The position numbers and the translations under genes were made by a program. The notes under the pieces are model-generated. The model saw only the letters and a program-made list of their open reading frames with translations. It did not search any database and was not told where the DNA came from. From the NCBI GenBank assembly GCA_016124535.1, contig WGNK01000003.1:412001-476000 (forward strand): a DNA stretch of 64,000 nucleotides, written 5' to 3'. The DNA comes from Azospirillum sp. (GTDB taxonomy: Bacteria > Pseudomonadota > Alphaproteobacteria > Azospirillales > Azospirillaceae). This document shows, one piece after another, positions 61,042 through 64,000 of this stretch (within the stretch, counting starts at the first letter, position 1; the number at the start of each line of letters is the position of its first letter).

Positions 61042-61056
61042 GGGGGCCGCGCCCCC
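61042..61056. terminator. GC hairpin in convergent gap
   Basis: GGGGGC-CGC-GCCCCC forms a strong short stem 34 bases after the plus-strand stop. It could terminate that gene; no T-run follows, so confidence is low. Confidence 0.35.
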
Positions 61057-61165
61057 GGCAAGCAGGGGCGAGCGATAGGCGCAGGGTCGCGCGCGCATCG
61101 GCGGGGGGGATCCGCAAGATCACGGTTGAGATGTGACCGTTTTCGGAGCGTTTCGGCCTGTCCAA

Positions 61166-61336
61166 TCAGAAGCGGCTGCCGTGATAGGAGCAGTCGAGCG
61201 GATCGACTTCCTTGGCCGCGCCGCCGTGAAGCGACGGTTCGAGCGGATCGATTTCCTTCGACGCAATGTGGAAGTCCTGGTGGTCTGTCCGTTGCGCGCT
61301 GTCGAGCGGGAGGCCGAGGGAGAAGAAGTTAGGCAT
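61166..61336 (-). CDS. 56-aa protein with 15-residue internal repeat
   Basis: A 56-residue protein starting MPNFFSLGLPLDS, with AAAGGAACG before the ATG. The second half is two copies of a 15-residue unit: KEIDPLEPSLHGGAA and KEVDPLDCSYHGSRF, encoded by a 45-bp tandem repeat. A single Cys and the HG ends could be sites of modification, as in some precursor peptides, but no modifying enzyme is next to it. I do not recognise the family; it may be a metal-binding or precursor-type peptide. Confidence 0.6.
   Translation of the reverse strand: MPNFFSLGLPLDSAQRTDHQDFHIASKEIDPLEPSLHGGAAKEVDPLDCSYHGSRF
61178..61261. repeat. 45-bp period imperfect repeat x2
   Basis: Two related 39-base segments (61178-61216 and 61223-61261) sharing GAGCGGATCGA-TTCCTT and GCCGTGA at fixed positions, offset by 45 bases. 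They encode the two 15-residue units of the 56-residue protein. Confidence 0.82.
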
Positions 61337-61499
61337 CGTCGCGTTCCTTTCGTGGTCCAGACCCCGGCAGCGGCGCCGGGATCGCTTGAGACCCCGATCA
61401 TCGGCGAGAAGCCCGGGTTTCGCGATGACAGCCGTCACATTTTGCTAAAATTTTATCATCCTCGATTACTGATCCCGGCGCGGCGGCAAATCGCGGTCG

Positions 61500-61849
61500 T
61501 CACAGACGCAAGGTCACCGAACGAACCTCTTCGACCAGAGGCCCGGCGCCCAGGAAATCCAACCGCAGCAGCTTGGCGGCGCAGCCGAACCAGCCGAAAT
61601 CGGCAAGGTACAACGCCACCCGTTTGGCGATCAGCGGTTCGGCCAGCGGCTGTAGCACCAAGTCCGTGACGCGGTCGGGCAGATCCTGGTCGAGCACGCG
61701 ATGGGCGTCGGCGCGGACCGACGCCACCACCGCGGCGGTCAGCCCGGCCTGGAGCGCCCGGCAGGCGTCGAGCGTCTGGTAGCGTCCGTTGAGATGGATG
61801 AAGAACCCGCCGATCACCGCCGCAGCGACCACGCCGGCCAAAAAACCTC

Positions 61850-61853
<4 letters not shown>
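61500..61853 (-). CDS. Membrane-anchored hypothetical protein coupled to hybrid kinase
   Basis: A 117-residue protein with an N-terminal hydrophobic segment (residues 3-20, GFLAGVVAAAVIGGFFI), likely an uncleaved anchor, and a soluble periplasmic remainder with two Cys (ACRALQ and WFGCAAKLL). It overlaps the stop of the hybrid kinase gene by four bases (ATGA), so it is co-translated with the kinase and may modulate it. The family is not recognised. Confidence 0.65.

Positions 61854-64000
<2,147 letters not shown>

Overview
The window is a high-GC chromosomal segment of an alphaproteobacterium. The broad affiliation comes from gene content: a clustered C-P lyase locus, an FdsGBA-D type soluble formate dehydrogenase, a DUF1192 gene divergent to a quinone oxidoreductase, a DUF2125 protein, a DhnA-type class I aldolase and a MlaE permease with an N-terminal STAS domain. 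A Rhodospirillales-like origin is plausible but cannot be fixed from sequence alone. No insertion sequence, prophage, CRISPR array or rRNA operon was seen. One tRNA gene, tRNA-Ala(CGC), is present.

Layout. 0.3-3.9 kb: a hypothetical gene, class I fructose-bisphosphate aldolase, thiE, two small minus-strand genes and a small RMF-like gene. 4.05-15.8 kb: phosphonate use. phnC, phnD, phnE and a hexapeptide acetyltransferase run rightward, phnG-H-I-J-K-L-M run leftward with mostly ATGA overlaps, and the regulator phnF plus a second, divergent PhnM-like hydrolase run rightward. phnN and phnP are not in the window. A strong terminator-like hairpin separates phnD from phnE. 15.9-22.8 kb: cobO, a large MscS channel, a 1051-residue hybrid histidine kinase and a single-domain receiver. 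22.8-28.6 kb: formate dehydrogenase fdsG-B-A-D, divergent from ohr; a palindrome lies exactly over the fds -10 box. 28.6-32.8 kb: an unknown membrane protein preceded by an attenuator-like leader, quinone oxidoreductase, DUF1192, tatABC and tRNA-Ala. 32.8-41.5 kb: a two-component pair, secreted Cys-rich proteins, a DUF2125 protein, a ZntB-like transporter, a fused oligopeptide ABC ATPase and a TPR protein.

41.5-50.1 kb: a TPR/2OG-oxygenase protein next to hemN (with a perfect FNR-type box), a receiver-HD protein, hisS, a frameshifted hemerythrin remnant, an ankyrin protein, cobD and a small unknown protein. 50.1-64 kb: a diguanylate cyclase, a pentapeptide-repeat protein, a GNAT acetyltransferase and ettA, a molybdopterin-binding/nucleotidyltransferase fusion (a MocA-like protein that may serve molybdoenzymes such as Fds), an Mla lipid-transport operon interrupted by a LysE/ArgO exporter, small unknown genes, and a second hybrid kinase running off the right edge.

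The most unusual signals are at the DNA level. Tandem repeats with a period of 15 bp, or a multiple of it, occur at about eight loci, both coding and non-coding. There is a leader RNA with a start-codon hairpin and an intrinsic terminator inside a 22-codon reading frame at about 29.2-29.3 kb. Two genes, mlaE and hemN, have promoter or activator geometry that predicts leaderless transcripts.
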